From assembly GCF_002234675.1 (NCBI RefSeq), contig NC_019879.2:5089325-5153324 (forward strand): a stretch of 64,000 bases of DNA, written 5' to 3'. Within the stretch, counting starts at the first letter, position 1; every line of letters begins with the position of its first letter. The notes under the pieces are model-generated. The model was given only the letters and a program-made list of their open reading frames with translations. It ran no database searches and had not been told where the DNA came from. Source of the stretch: Oryzias latipes. Taxonomy: Eukaryota; Chordata; Actinopteri; Beloniformes; Adrianichthyidae. Shown here in pieces: positions 12,501 through 23,500 of the stretch. The position numbers and the translations under genes were made by a program.

Positions 12501-15500
12501 TCACCTCACCTTCATTAAGAGGGGAGAAGATGCAATCAAAATGAAAGATTACCGACCAAAAAAAAAGAGAGAAAAAAGAACTATCCGCTTCTACAGGTTT
12601 CAGGTTGGACCCAATATACAAAAATATATATAATAGCTTTGGTAATGTTTCATGATATATGACACATGATTAAAATAGCAGATTTATGCAGTGGAAAAAC
12701 CATTTTATTTTTAAACCAGGATATTTAAAGCTTATAATAAGTTGCTTGTTTTTCTAGAGGACATATCTGTGGAAACTATTTATCGCGGGAGGAGCTGTGC
12801 GCATCTGCTGAAAAAAAAAAATGACCTCCAGTTTTGGCAAAGCAGATGAGAAGAAAGAAACATGTTGCTCAACTGTAATTGTTGCTAAGTGAAGGAGGCC
12901 ACCTCTCTATCGCTAAAGATCAGCAGAGGGCGATACAGAACACAGTAACCCTGGCGCTGGCTTTTGTTGCTCACATCCACAGAGATGAGCTCCCATATTA
13001 TATCAGTCAGCCTAATAGAGCTGCTGATGTCTGGCATCAAACATTCGCAGAGCGTCTGGTGCTTTATGCATTATGTACCAGGCATTTCTGCATTAAGCTA
13101 AGTGGAGGGAAACGTCCACTTAGAATCCAGGAAAGGATTTTCTTCCTTTCTGCTCATCTGTTAAAAGAGAATATAGATGACCGGACTGTGAATTGGAATC
13201 ATAGGTTGCCTATGGTACTCACTGGTGAAAACGTGTGGGCTTACAGTAGTTATGAGTTCACTACCAACCCCACATAAAATGCCATGTTTAGCACTGGGTT
13301 GTGTTTGTACTTTTAGACCTTTTGGTGTTACACTGCATCACATACATAATACAGAAGTGTATTAACCCCTTCATGACCGACTTTCTTTCCAATTACATTA
13401 AAAAAAACTGTTCCTCAATGACTTTTTCTGATGCTAAATGAAGTGGGTTGGATGTTGGAAATCAGCGACATGCAGCGTGAAGGGGTTAACTAAAACTGTA
13501 GACGGAGTCTGCTCACATCTAAACAATACAACCCTCTCAGAGTATTTGACTTGGAGAGATTACAACTGACCTAAAGCAATGATGTCAGCATTTGTTGGAT
13601 CTAACCTCCTAATAGAAAAGAATTTAAAATGAATGGCGGTTAAACCTGGTCTTGCATTTCAGCTAAATCCATCATTTCTCACAATTATCTTAGAAATCCA
13701 GTATAAATAATTGGAGTTGTTATTATTGTTTTGCTTTTAAATGAACACTTTTGTCTATGTGTGTTTTGAAAACCATAAAATTTATAATATTGTGGTCAGA
13801 AGAGGTTTCTGAATTTTAAATGACCTTGTGAGGTTAAACATTGATTCCTAATCAGATAGATAAACATCTTTTTAAATATCAAAACATCTGCCAAAACTTG
13901 TCGATTTGTTTATTAACCATCTCCTAATTGGTTTATTTTAGGGTATTCATTTATATAAACCATTTTTTTCAAAACATGCTTAAATGCCAGAAAAAGCTTT
14001 GAGGAATGTCCAAAGTCCGGCTCGTTGGCCAAACAAAACGAATACATTTGTTTCTCTGATCAAAACCAGTGTTCCGTACTTCAGAATAAAATACCTACTT
14101 GTGTTATTTTCCTGTACGCAAGATTTCAACTTACAGTGAGCATTTAATAGTGAATAGTACATTTCATATGAACCCAGATTTAATATTAATTTAAGTTTTT
14201 TCCAGACACGTATTTCTGGTCTACAAATATTAAATTCACAGTAATTTGGGTAAAAATTTCTTTAGATATATTTCTGTTTTATGTGAGGAAACAAAAAGTA
14301 TCCCACTGCAAAAATAATTTCATTAAAATAGAAAATTTGCAATTAATGGTATTATAAGGGTTCAAAAAGGGCCAGGCAGTTGGATGTCCCTCACACATTT
14401 ACACCTCGCCAAATTTGGCCCTTTTTGCTAAACACGTCTCTGCTAACCCTAAAAAAAAAACCAAAATAAACAATAAAGATGTCATGCTACATTATATTAT
14501 TCTAGATTTGATTTAGACCATGTCATGTGCATTAAGACCGTTATTCTTACTTTTATTTTAACCATTAGAAAATGTTTTTTTTTTTGCTTGGGACAAAAAC
14601 TGATTTAAAACTCCATTTTGAATGGGAATTGTTTAAATGAACATGACCTCACGGGGATTTTACAGCAAATTTACCATAAAGGACAGAACTGAGAAGTGAC
14701 GTTTTATATTTTGTCTTGTTTTTTTTTTTGGGAGCGGCCGTGTGTTTTCACAGTGTGCGTGTGGTTGATGCTTGCAAAACTGGGGAAAATGACCGTTGAG
14801 TGAGTGGGGTCTGTGGATGCAAACAGCGCCTTGACTTAGCGCTTCATAGTTCCGGTCTGCCTCTTCAGTGCTACGTACCTGTCCATAGTTGTCTATCCCA
14901 GTCACTAATCTATTGAGGTTAAGTAAATCAAAAGCTGTCCTCAAGGACTGGCCAATAGATGTTAGTCCGGTTGCTTGGAGATTCCTCAATTCTGTCATAA
15001 AAGTAGCGTGACTCTCTTTCCATCCAGCCTGGAAAGATAAAATAAAATCATTTGGTTAAAACTTTGCAGTTTCTACCCATTTCAAAGCAGCAAAATACCT
15101 AAAATCTATGTCTTTAAATCAACTCTTGTATTTAAATATGAGTAAAGCAAAAGAAGAAGCAGCAATGACTTCTATATGTTCCTCCTGCCTTTCACACTGA
15201 CGGTTTGGAATCATAAATCACAATTTGGCGAGTCACATTATTTTCCCATGAAAAATTGAAAATTCGGTCTAAACAAGTAAAGTAGGCTAGTTTGTCACCC
15301 ACACCTCCTCCTCCTCCTCCTCCTCTCCCCCCAGCTATCACTTCGCTGTATAAATAACACCCAGAGTTCCTTGCTGCTCACATTGAAACAAAATGTCGGC
15401 CATGTTTTAAGAGGGGTATGAAAGCTCTTCCTGAAGATTTTCTCCACACAATTGATGTAGTGATCCCACCTCAGTGGAGCGATGGACGGACAGGCAGTCT

Positions 15501-15870
15501 GCCGTAATGTAAAGCTGGACATGACCCGAAAGTAAACTCTACCTTTATTCCGACCGGAACGTCTTCAAAATTTACCAACATATACCGGTCCCCACGACTC
15601 GCCGGATCTCTCGCTCTGAGCTGTGAAAAATAGTAGAGAATATTTGACGATTATCGAGAGATCGCCTTTGACAAGCGAGGATGCAACAGCACAAAGACGA
15701 TCTGAGCTGGAATCCCGCTCGGGGTCTCCCAATATCAATTTGTTCCGTGGTTACAGTACCTTCATAAAAGTCTCAACAGCGCCTTTTGCTATGTCCAGAT
15801 AGGTAGTGCCCAGATGGGTGCGCTGGTTCATTGAAGCGGACGTGTCTATCAGAAAAAGTAAAACGGGCAT
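520..15870 (-). CDS. ints6: Integrator complex subunit 6, 18 coding exons
   Basis: Exons in coding order: 15870-15760, 15620-15543, 15028-14879, 11063-10974, 10875-10692, 7905-7780, 7490-7351, 6288-6136, 5122-4990, 4846-4752, 4656-4546, 4464-4249, 4147-4021, 3935-3793, 3437-3251, 1257-880, 784-691, 613-520 (stop). All introns are GT-AG and the phase closes to 869 codons, close to the usual ~887. The start MPVLLFLIDTSASMNQRTH opens the VWA domain, with the MIDAS motif DTSAS at residues 9-13 and a later AITDG. Residues ~380-620 hold the conserved middle region (FGYLKAST, MEYGLSYSVVSYLKKL, HTFGNPFKLDKK). KRRRCMSPLLR lies near 650 and the C-terminal helical INTS6/SAGE/DDX26B domain spans ~785-865. 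The family links PP2A to Integrator on RNA polymerase II, promoting early termination and snRNA processing in the nucleus. The exon 16 donor is chosen as gtacgt after position 880, which keeps frame. The paralogue ints6l is the alternative; wdfy2 and dhrs12 next door favour ints6. The 3' UTR runs off the left edge. Confidence 0.95.
880..1257 (-). other. ints6: ints6 exon 16, acidic serine-rich linker
   Basis: This 378-bp exon is the largest of ints6. It encodes an acidic, proline- and serine-rich stretch that looks disordered, then the conserved helical start LKKHIHGETTKINNELRTLI followed by TKEIRKPGR. The linker is poorly conserved among INTS6 proteins as I remember them, while the end is the conserved C-terminal domain. 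The ORF reads past the donor into the intron, so the splice site at 880 is set by the gtacgt consensus and the phase of exon 17. Confidence 0.9.
1999..2012 (+). promoter_or_regulatory. CTCF-type core motif in ints6 intron 15
   Basis: CCAGCAGATGGCAG matches the consensus CCASYAGRKGGCRS at all 14 positions. Occupancy cannot be judged. Confidence 0.4.
2431..2835 (+). mobile_element. Non-autonomous TIR element, copy A
   Basis: The left end reads AAGTCCCACTCTGATCATC and the right end AGTGGGTCTT, whose complement is AAGACCCACT, so the ends form an inverted repeat. Internal motifs GTGGCCCCGCCCA and AAATACTCAGAAATGCA recur in the other copies listed here. No coding capacity. The transposase superfamily cannot be named. 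Confidence 0.7.
5580..6004 (+). mobile_element. Non-autonomous TIR element, copy B
   Basis: Shares GTGGCCCCGCCCAGTGTATT and TTTCTACGTCACAAATACA with copies A and D, and ends GAGTGGGTCTT. It sits in ints6 intron 8. The left boundary is worn. A run of C's lies at 5706-5720. Confidence 0.65.
6530..6890. repeat. Degenerate tandem repeat built on TTTGTGGCCACAAAT
   Basis: About ten imperfect units of 25-30 bp carry variants of the palindrome ATTTGTG-CACAAAT separated by AT-rich spacers (GTGGGCAGAGAT, GTGCACACAAAC, GTGAACACAAAA, GTGGTCACAAAA, GTGGCCACGAAA, GTGCCCACAAAT, TGGCCACAAATC). The palindrome centre is kept while the spacers vary. It lies in ints6 intron 7 and explains the long shadow reading frame there. 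Confidence 0.65.
7906..10691. other. ints6 intron 5
   Basis: AT-rich for most of its length, with homopolymer A and T runs at 8030-8100 and 9900-10080. A GC-richer island at about 9000-9420 is non-repetitive and is reported as a candidate regulatory element. No exon or RNA gene is apparent. Confidence 0.6.
9000..9420. promoter_or_regulatory. Candidate conserved non-coding element in ints6 intron 5
   Basis: The base composition rises above the flanks and no repeat hallmark is visible. The stretch contains TTTGCCACAGTTGCCTCTGA upstream and TTCATTAGCAATCAAAAATA (homeodomain-like core) within it. Plus-strand open frames of 60-94 codons overlap here but resemble no protein I know and end abruptly. 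Enhancer status is inference only. Confidence 0.3.
11380..11810. promoter_or_regulatory. Candidate conserved non-coding element, ints6 intron 3 (a)
   Basis: A plus-strand open frame of 141 codons runs through this block, but the translation has no recognisable domain and no splice context. The DNA is non-repetitive and keeps patches such as GCGATCATTAATGGATGTGG (TAAT cores) at about 11747-11766. An open frame by chance inside a conserved element is the likelier reading. Confidence 0.3.
12880..13280. promoter_or_regulatory. Candidate conserved non-coding element, ints6 intron 3 (b)
   Basis: A plus-strand open frame of 132 codons begins at 12879. The translation matches no family I recognise. 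The DNA is of balanced composition, non-repetitive, and dense in short motifs (GCTGATGTCTGGCATCAAAC, TTTATGCATTATG, CATTAAGCTAAGTGG), which resembles vertebrate developmental enhancers. A small antisense gene cannot be excluded. Confidence 0.35.
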
Positions 15871-18239
15871 TGTGGTGGTAATGACACGTTCTGCATGGAC
15901 TTGGTGTCAGTACACTCAACCAAAGCACCAAAAAATTCTTTTGTTCTCCTGCCGCCTGTCACACCTCTCAGCTAGTGAGCTAGCTAGGTGGCTAACTGCC
16001 TGTCTCACACATTCTTTACAAAAAAAGTGTAAGAATAGTGAATGTAGAAGCCCATTTCGGCCCAACTAAACTAAAAGCCTCAAACCGTAGGGGCACGTTG
16101 TTGCTTCACGAGGGATTTTGATGATTTTTAAAATATTTTGTAAATATCTCTAAGTTTCCTAGCAACAAAGTTCCCTCTTACAATAAGTCCCTGCTTCTCC
16201 CTACACTGAATGCGCTGTGCTTTCTCCACTGGTTTTGATCTAGGCTCATCGCCGGGCCCCGCCTCCTAAGCGGTCTTTTACTGTCACGTGCGTGGATCCC
16301 TGGATCTGATTGGTTGCACCATGACGCTCATTACCATATCCAAATAAGGCAAAACCAGAGCGGTTCATGCGCATGCTTTCTTGCCCGAGAGGCAGGAATG
16401 CAAGGAGAATATTCTGCACATACATTGTGTGGTAAAGAATCTGGCAAATGTGACCCTACTTTTTTTTTTTTTTTTTTCCAAAACCCCGCTTCAGTTAGTT
16501 ATTGTTTGAATAGCATAATGTGCTTGCTTTTGCCACCAAAGCTGATTACATGAGCATTATTTACTTCATTGTTTGCTCGGGCGTGGACAACTGAAGCTAT
16601 CCCTTTTTAAAGAGAGAAAACTAGACAAAGAAAAAACACGTATGACACATGCGCAAACGCATTTTCTCACCATACAACTATAGGTTTTAGTTCGTTTTAT
16701 GATTCACAATCTGTCAATAGTACTGAACGTTAGACACAAAATGTAGCTACAAACAAATATATTTATACTATGCTGACTTCCGAGGTTATCTTCTTATTTA
16801 GACACAGTATTGCACGTTTGTGATCTGCAGGTATGGGACACCGACTGAGCGAACAAACAAAAAAACATGGATTACATATTATCATATGGTCGATACAATC
16901 TGCCACATGACCCCCAGTCACCCCTAGTCAGGCTTACACGATTGAACAACAAAATTTACATAATGTAGCTTGGAAAACAACATCACTTCCGCAAAAACAA
17001 GCTGAAACCGTCCTCAAAGACAGAAAGCGTTTCCTCTTTACTCGATGACACGGTTCATCTTCCGGTCAGACACTGTGAAGCCCTGCATGCCTATCACCCG
17101 GGTGTTTTTCAAAATAAAACTACACAGGCTTTTTCAGGCTTTGGGACATAAGAACTGACAGTTTTCCTGACATCTATCCAGCGAAGCAAAAGTAAGAACA
17201 CACTATTTCCTTTTTTGAGTTCACCTACTATTAATCATGCTCACAGTTTTTCCAAAATAAAAGGAAATAATAATATTGCGCCAGTTTTGATGTACTGGTG
17301 CAATCTTAAATACAAAAGCTAAATATGCAAAACAATACATGAACTTTGAGAAATGACAAAAACACGCGAATGATAAATGATAAGTTGTTTTCTTTAAACT
17401 TTTGCCTTTTAGTTTGAAAAGCTGAAACGGAAATTATTGATGTCATTCTTTCCTTTCTATAATGAACTTAACTAAGTTTGGCAACTTTCGTTTTACAGGC
17501 TGTCATTTCATTGTGTTAATTGCTGTTATCACAGTTGTTGATATACTATATAGCCCATTATCTGTTGCCTGTTTTTTACACTCCAACATCTAACAGTGTC
17601 AAACTCACAAACTTTTTTTTGGTATATTATTATGGTCTCTGCTGAACATTTAAATAACTTTGAAGAAAAGTAACTAATGTTAAATTGCCGCTACCTATCA
17701 ATGCCTTGCTAATATTATATTAGTATACAGGAAGCACATAACACATTTTCTAGTAAGGTGTTTGGATATAAAGTCAATAACTTTGGAGACCACCAGGAGA
17801 GTTTTAACTTATTTTAATGAGAAATGTAGGAGAACTGTTGTGCACTCTCTTAAAATGTACTACAATTATACTTAGTCAATACGAAAAGTGAGGTTACATT
17901 TTATATGCTACCTTTGCCTATACATTGTAAACTTAACATGTTCCAATTTAGATTGAAGAAGTATTTAGTGTACTTTTTACACTACATGTACATGATCTAC
18001 AAACTACAATATACTTGCCATAGGCTACTTATACTTGAGTAAATTATAATGAATTGAACTTCAACTTTTGCAAAAGGCTGGTGAGAAAACAGAAACGAAA
18101 GGAAAGCAATGCCAGGGCCCTCTGTTTGTGTAAAATAAATGTACAATTTATTGGTCGCCTGGGGATATCGAACAGATCGACATAAGTCTCAGAAGAATCA
18201 GCAAAAAAAATTATTTTCTTTTTGCTTTGCAATGGAGAT
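15871..18239. other. ints6-wdfy2 intergenic region, left part
   Basis: After the candidate ints6 promoter the DNA is AT-rich and mostly unassigned. A T15 run lies near 16462-16478. ETS-like TCTTCCGGT at about 17057 and ACTTCCGC near 16985 may extend the promoter region. No coding exon or RNA gene is seen. Confidence 0.5.
16200..16360 (-). promoter_or_regulatory. Candidate ints6 promoter
   Basis: About 350-500 bp upstream of the ints6 ATG the DNA is GC-richer and holds a cluster of promoter-type motifs: a GC box (CCCCGCC near 16258), CACGTG at 16285-16290, an inverted CCAAT box (ATTGGTTG near 16308), and a CArG box CCAAATAAGG at 16340-16349. The motifs are seen directly; promoter activity is inferred from position. 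Confidence 0.45.
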
Positions 18240-19385
18240 TTTTTTGCTAACTACACCCACATTCCTTATATGTTCATATCCAATGTTATATCAATTTGTT
18301 GAGTTCTAGCCATAGATGCATGCATTAAATTTTCACTGTATTCCGTAAAAAATGTGCGAGTAATAAAAGAACAGCACTTTTACGAGATGATCAGCAAAAA
18401 TCCCTAAGACAAGTTTTCATTTGTGTCTGGTGCTAAAGGCGTTTTTTTTTAAATTAAAGATGGTGGCCTATTACCAAGGTCAAAGGTTGGTAAAACTCCA
18501 GGGGTGGTTGTAGACTTAGGCTAGTGGCATGTGTGTAAAATCTCATGAAAATTGCTAGGAAAAAAAGTTCATATTCCCATATTTTGGAAAAATGCGAAAA
18601 TCGTAAAATCTCAGATTTCGGCACAAATTGGCGCCAAACCGTCGTTCGTGTGGCCATCCCATAATGATTTCAAAACTTCCTTTGGATATCCCCAGCAAGT
18701 GTGTATTCGTTTAGCTAGTGTTAAAAAAAAATTCTGAATTCTTTCATTTAAGCTGAGTCAGCAGATGTTTTTGCGATGGTTATTTATTTACCACGCCCAC
18801 AATTTTAACATTGTGATGTCAGTTGTTACATTGTTTCTTTTAGCTTGAGCCAGAGAATCACATGTTCGATTTGTATGCCAATTTCGATAAAAAATGTACT
18901 ACGAGCTGGCTAAGATTACAACCAATAGGAAATCGCCACGTTCATAATCTACAACTTCTAATTCCAACATTTTTTTCCACAGCAGCTTGCCATTGATGCC
19001 CAAGAAGTTACGAGACCATCTATAATAAAAACTCTAAGATGACTTTTCGTCTGTAGCAGGTACTAAAGGTGCTTTTTTTGAAAATTCAAGATGGCGGCCT
19101 CTTCCGAAAATCCAAGGTCAATGAAACTTCTGTTGTGTTTATCGACTTGACTAGCTGCATGTGTGTAAATTCCCTGAAAATCTCAAGAACTAAAATGTCT
19201 TTTTCCCTTATTGTCGAAAAACACCAAATCTCAAACTTTGCTACAAAACGGCCGCCAAGCCATAGGTTATTTGCCCATCCCATAATAATTCTAAAACTTC
19301 CTCTGGAGACCCCCGACGTATGTGTATCGGTTTTGTTACTGTATTTTGAAATTTATTTTTTGGCTCCATAAGGGATTTTCTGCCC
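18240..19385 (+). repeat. Two diverged direct repeats of about 600 bp
   Basis: Unit 1 (about 18240-18740) and unit 2 (about 18790-19385) keep the same order of motifs: ACACCCACA / ACGCCCACA start, GATAAAAAATGTAC-like, ACTAAAGGTGCTTTTTTT, AAGATGGCGGCC, AAGGTCAA, GCATGTGTGTAAA, CCCATCCCATAAT, AAAACTTCCT and TGTGTATCG. Identity is moderate, with gaps. It is probably part of an old mobile element inside the divergent promoter interval. No coding capacity is visible. Confidence 0.6.
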
Positions 19386-19580
19386 ATTCATAATTTTTTT
19401 TTTTTTTATGAAATGTGAACAGTTTTCATTTCTCATGATATTTAATATTTATGTTCAACCAGTGTAACGAGTTTGGTTATAATTAGCAGTTTACATCAGA
19501 TGTATCTGATCCAATGTATCCGATGTCTTTCTGTCTTTTTTCTTAAAATCAAAAAAACGTCTCTCTTAAGTTATTTTATT

Positions 19581-19768
19581 TTTTTGACCGGAAGTTGTGT
19601 GCTTGTGCGCCTGCAGTGGGCGTGTGTACGTGTGCTGTCAGCTGACAGTGTGGACCTGTAGCCGCCGTCACAACACATACATGTAGCAGCAGACTGGCCT
19701 GCCGTTCCGCCGCGGTGGGTTACGTTTCCTTGCATCAAGATCGTGAAAGGTTTGTGCAAAATTGACCA
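19581..19768 (+). promoter_or_regulatory. Candidate wdfy2 promoter and 5' UTR
   Basis: The 190 bp before the wdfy2 ATG are GC-richer than the AT-rich repeat DNA to the left. They carry an ETS-type site ACCGGAAGT at 19587-19595, 174 bp before the start codon. No TATA box is evident, which suits a housekeeping gene. The transcription start cannot be placed from sequence alone. Confidence 0.45.
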
Positions 19769-20504
19769 ATGGCGGACGGAGTTCCACCACCATCGCCGGC
19801 GCTGAAGCCATGCCTGCTGAACGAAATCCGAGATCTTCACGATGTTGTGATCACGGCGGTTATTCTCCCCAAAGGTGACGGATTAATCAGTCTGTCTGAA
19901 GACGGGTAAGCTGCATTCCGGGCGGTCAACAGACCATCCACAGTACCTTTTCTGCCTGTGTTTCTTAATAATCTGTTTTACAGTTTCTCCCATGCCAGTC
20001 TGAAAGCAGTATTTTATCAAATACAAATGCATGCAAGTTCTCTTGAGTCCCTCAGTGCAAGTGTTGGATATAGGCATCTGTTAGCTAAAATATTTGTTCA
20101 ATTAGTACAACCGGTTAACAGTAAAGAACTAATGACTCCTAATAGCTGCTCATAAACGCCAACTTGCATAAAAGTAACACAAGAGTGAAAAAACAAAAAC
20201 AAAATAGAAAATACTCAAACAAAACCGGCATTATATGCCGGTTCTATTTGGTACTACTGGTACTATTGTTGCTGTACTGTACATATACTAATACTGAACT
20301 AGGCCTACGACACAAAAACAACAACAACAACTACTACTACTATTACTACTCCACTAGACATACTACTACAAATACTGAACTAGGACTACTACTATTACTA
20401 CTACTGCTGTAATAGACATACTACTTGTAGTACTGAACTAGACCTACTACTATTACTACTGCTACTACTGTAATAGACATACTACTATTAATACTGAACT
20501 AGGC

Positions 20505-20551
<47 letters not shown>

Positions 20552-23500
20552 GGACTAGGCCCACTACTACTGTTGCTACTGCTACTACTACCATCAATAA
20601 TAATAATAATAATACCATTAGCAATAAAATCAAGTATTTGAGGAGTATGTGTATGCAGATGTGCTGCAGTGGTTCCGATCATGTCAGACTGACAGAACTG
20701 CATATGTGTTCATGGGAGGATGCAAGTCCAGACCGCTCCCTGTGACATGTGGTGTCCCGCAGGGGTCAGTTCTCGGCCCTATTCTCTTCATAATTTACAT
20801 GCTTCCCCTTGGACGTGTCATCAGTAAACATGGATTGTCCTTCCATTTTTTTGCTGATGACACACAGATCTACACAAAAACTGCTCCAAACTCCACTGCA
20901 GCTCTATCCCATCTCACCACATGCCTTGAGGAGATAAAGGCATGGATGAAAAGCAATTTCCTACAGCTAAACAGCAGCAAAACCGAGGCAGATTCATTCC
21001 TCCTCAATATCCCAGTTCACTTTCGACAGTCAGGTCATCACTGTTTCCTCCCCAGTCACCAACCTAGGAGTCGGTTCGACCCTCAGTTAACCTTTACAAC
21101 CACATAAAGGATCTATACAAGACTTCATTCCACCACCCACGAAACATCTCCAAACTCGGGTCCCTCCTATCACTTCCCGACGCAGAAACACTTGTCCATG
21201 CCTTTACCTCCTCAAGGCTGGAGTACTGCAACTCCCTCTTTTCTGGCATTCCCAACAAAAACATAAAAAAAAACGTCAGTACATCCAAAACAGTGCAGCC
21301 AGAATCCTAAAAGGAGTAAATATGAACACATCACCTCCATCCTGAAATCGCTGCACTGGCTTCCTGTTTCATCCCGGAGTGAATACAAACTTCTCATCAT
21401 CACCTATAAATGCATGGCCGGTCAGGCACCACCATCCCACCACTCCTCATTCCCCAGAAACATACCCGTACCCTCCGTTCATCAGGCAGCTTCCTTCTTC
21501 AGGTCCCCCCCACCAGGCTCCTCACGATGGGAGACCGAACATTTTGTTCTGCTGCACCAAGGCTTCCTGTTTATCTCAGAACATCACAGACCATGGACTC
21601 TTTTAAAGCCCATTTAAATACATTTCTATTTAAAAAAGCCTATGACTGCTGATAGTTTTTATTTTTTGCCTGTTTAGTTCTACATTTATAGTTTTAAGTT
21701 AGTTTTGTATTAAAATGTGCATATTTTTTTCTTTTTAATTGAGTTTTTATTCATATCTTATAGCACTTATTTAGGTTTCTTTTAATGAAAAGTGCATTAT
21801 AAATAAAATGTATTATTATTATTATAGTATTTGAGTATTTGAAGGGCTGTCATGGTTATGACATTATGACATGTTACTGATGATTATTTATCATTTCGGT
21901 GTCAGAAAAAAGAATAAATAATAATACAAATATAAAAAAGTCTCCTTTTGGCCAGAACATGTCTTTTTCATGTGAAATAATTCACTGCTTTTTAAATATT
22001 TTGCTTTATTAGGATAAGCTTTATGAAGAATGCAAACTGCCTTTTACTTTAGGGGCATACTCAAAGTTGATTAGTGGTTAGATCTGAGTGATCAATATGT
22101 TATTAGACACTGATCAGCAAGCTTTAAGTTCTGGAGATCCAAGAGAATTCTGAGGACAGAAAAACTTGCTATTTTAGATTTTCCAGACACACAAGGAGAG
22201 TACTTCCCTCTGATTTTCAACCTTTACTGTCCATGTGCTCTCTTTTGTTGTGCTCAGAGTCTTAACAAATGCAATTCTTCCAAACTGGCAGAGCGAGATG
22301 CTGGTGGTTCCAGCTGGATGTGTCTTTGTATTTTCTTGGCCCGGACAGAAAAAGGGCTTTTTTGTGCTGATGGCATCTTTCAGGGGGGCAGTAAGAATGT
22401 TGGCGCACACATCATTTTTTTTCTTGTTTTTCCGAAAAGCGCCATTGGTGCCATTTCATGTTAGGATAAAAATGTTGCAGTTTTTTTTTAATATAGGTCA
22501 ATGGAAGTAGAAGAAATGCAACAAAAACTAACAAAACAATCCCTCCGCAGAACTCTTCAGGTTTTGCTAAAGAGAAAAGGCGACCAGTACTGGCCCAGCA
22601 TCCACCACACAATGCAAAGTAAGTGTCTTCGTCTTGTTGAATGAGGTATGTTAGATTGTCTTTGTTTTGCTTGAAGATCCACTCAGATGAAAATCCTGTT
22701 TTTGATGTTTTTTAGCATGTTCTTGTGGCATTTGTCACATGACGGAGGACACATACAAATAAAATTAATTACTTTGCATTTTTGAGTATTTCTGATCTGG
22801 CATCTGATCTGGACGGCCCCAGTATTGCTTGGCATTTTTGTTGCAGTGGTAGTGTTAGGTTGGTGGTGTGAGAGGCTGTAAACTGGCTGGAAAGCGCTTA
22901 ACCGATGGATGACGTGCTGTGGGGGCGGGATTACTCTGCGCCAACAGTCCCACCCACAGTTCCGAGGAAAATTTCTATCGAACTCCTGTCGTTCTGCAGA
23001 ACTAATGTCCTAGGAAACCTTTTTTTTCCCCTAAAAACGGCACAATCAAAATTAAAAGACTACTGAGACTGTTATCAACATATGAGAAGTGATTTACAAA
23101 TAAAGTTTGATTTGATCTATGATAATGTATACAACAGAAACAGAGTTTTTATCTGAAATGACTCTGAAAAGGATGTTTTGTCAGCATTTTCTGCTTAAAA
23201 TGTTGACAAAATGAACATTCCCGACATTATAACTCCACAAGAGCATTCAAAAATGACAGTTTGTCCTGGCTTTCCTGGACTTGTGCAACCATAGGAAATC
23301 CCACAGTACAGTCAGCAAGATCAGTAGCTAACAATAGCAGACAACAGGGATTGCATCCTCAAAATTCAATGAAAAAGATAAATGTTTTATTTTTTAAGAC
23401 AGTAAAACCTCTTTGAGTACCGTATTTTCCGGACTATAAGTCGCCCTTTTTTTCATAGTTTGGCAAGGGGTGCGACTTATACTCTGCAGCGACTTATATT

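Larger units (their letters stand above)
11064..14878. other. ints6 intron 3 (3.8 kb)
   Basis: The largest ints6 intron. Two GC-richer, non-repetitive blocks (11380-11810 and 12880-13280) stand out from AT-rich DNA. A 12-bp inverted repeat CAAAAAGGGCCA / TGGCCCTTTTTG frames about 14362-14430. No RNA gene is recognised. Confidence 0.6.

Noticed and set aside
12879..13277. 132-codon plus-strand ORF as a gene
   Set aside because: No recognisable domain, no splice partners, no promoter seen. Kept only as a candidate conserved block.
520..15870. Identity as the paralogue ints6l instead of ints6
   Set aside because: The flanking wdfy2 and dhrs12 genes match the recalled human INTS6 neighbourhood; INTS6L lies elsewhere. 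A tree of both fish paralogues would be decisive.
20316..20610. CRISPR-like regular repeats
   Set aside because: Trinucleotide satellite in a vertebrate intron; spacers are not unique.
20649..21107. Possible active LINE reverse transcriptase
   Set aside because: 5' part missing and several frame breaks downstream.
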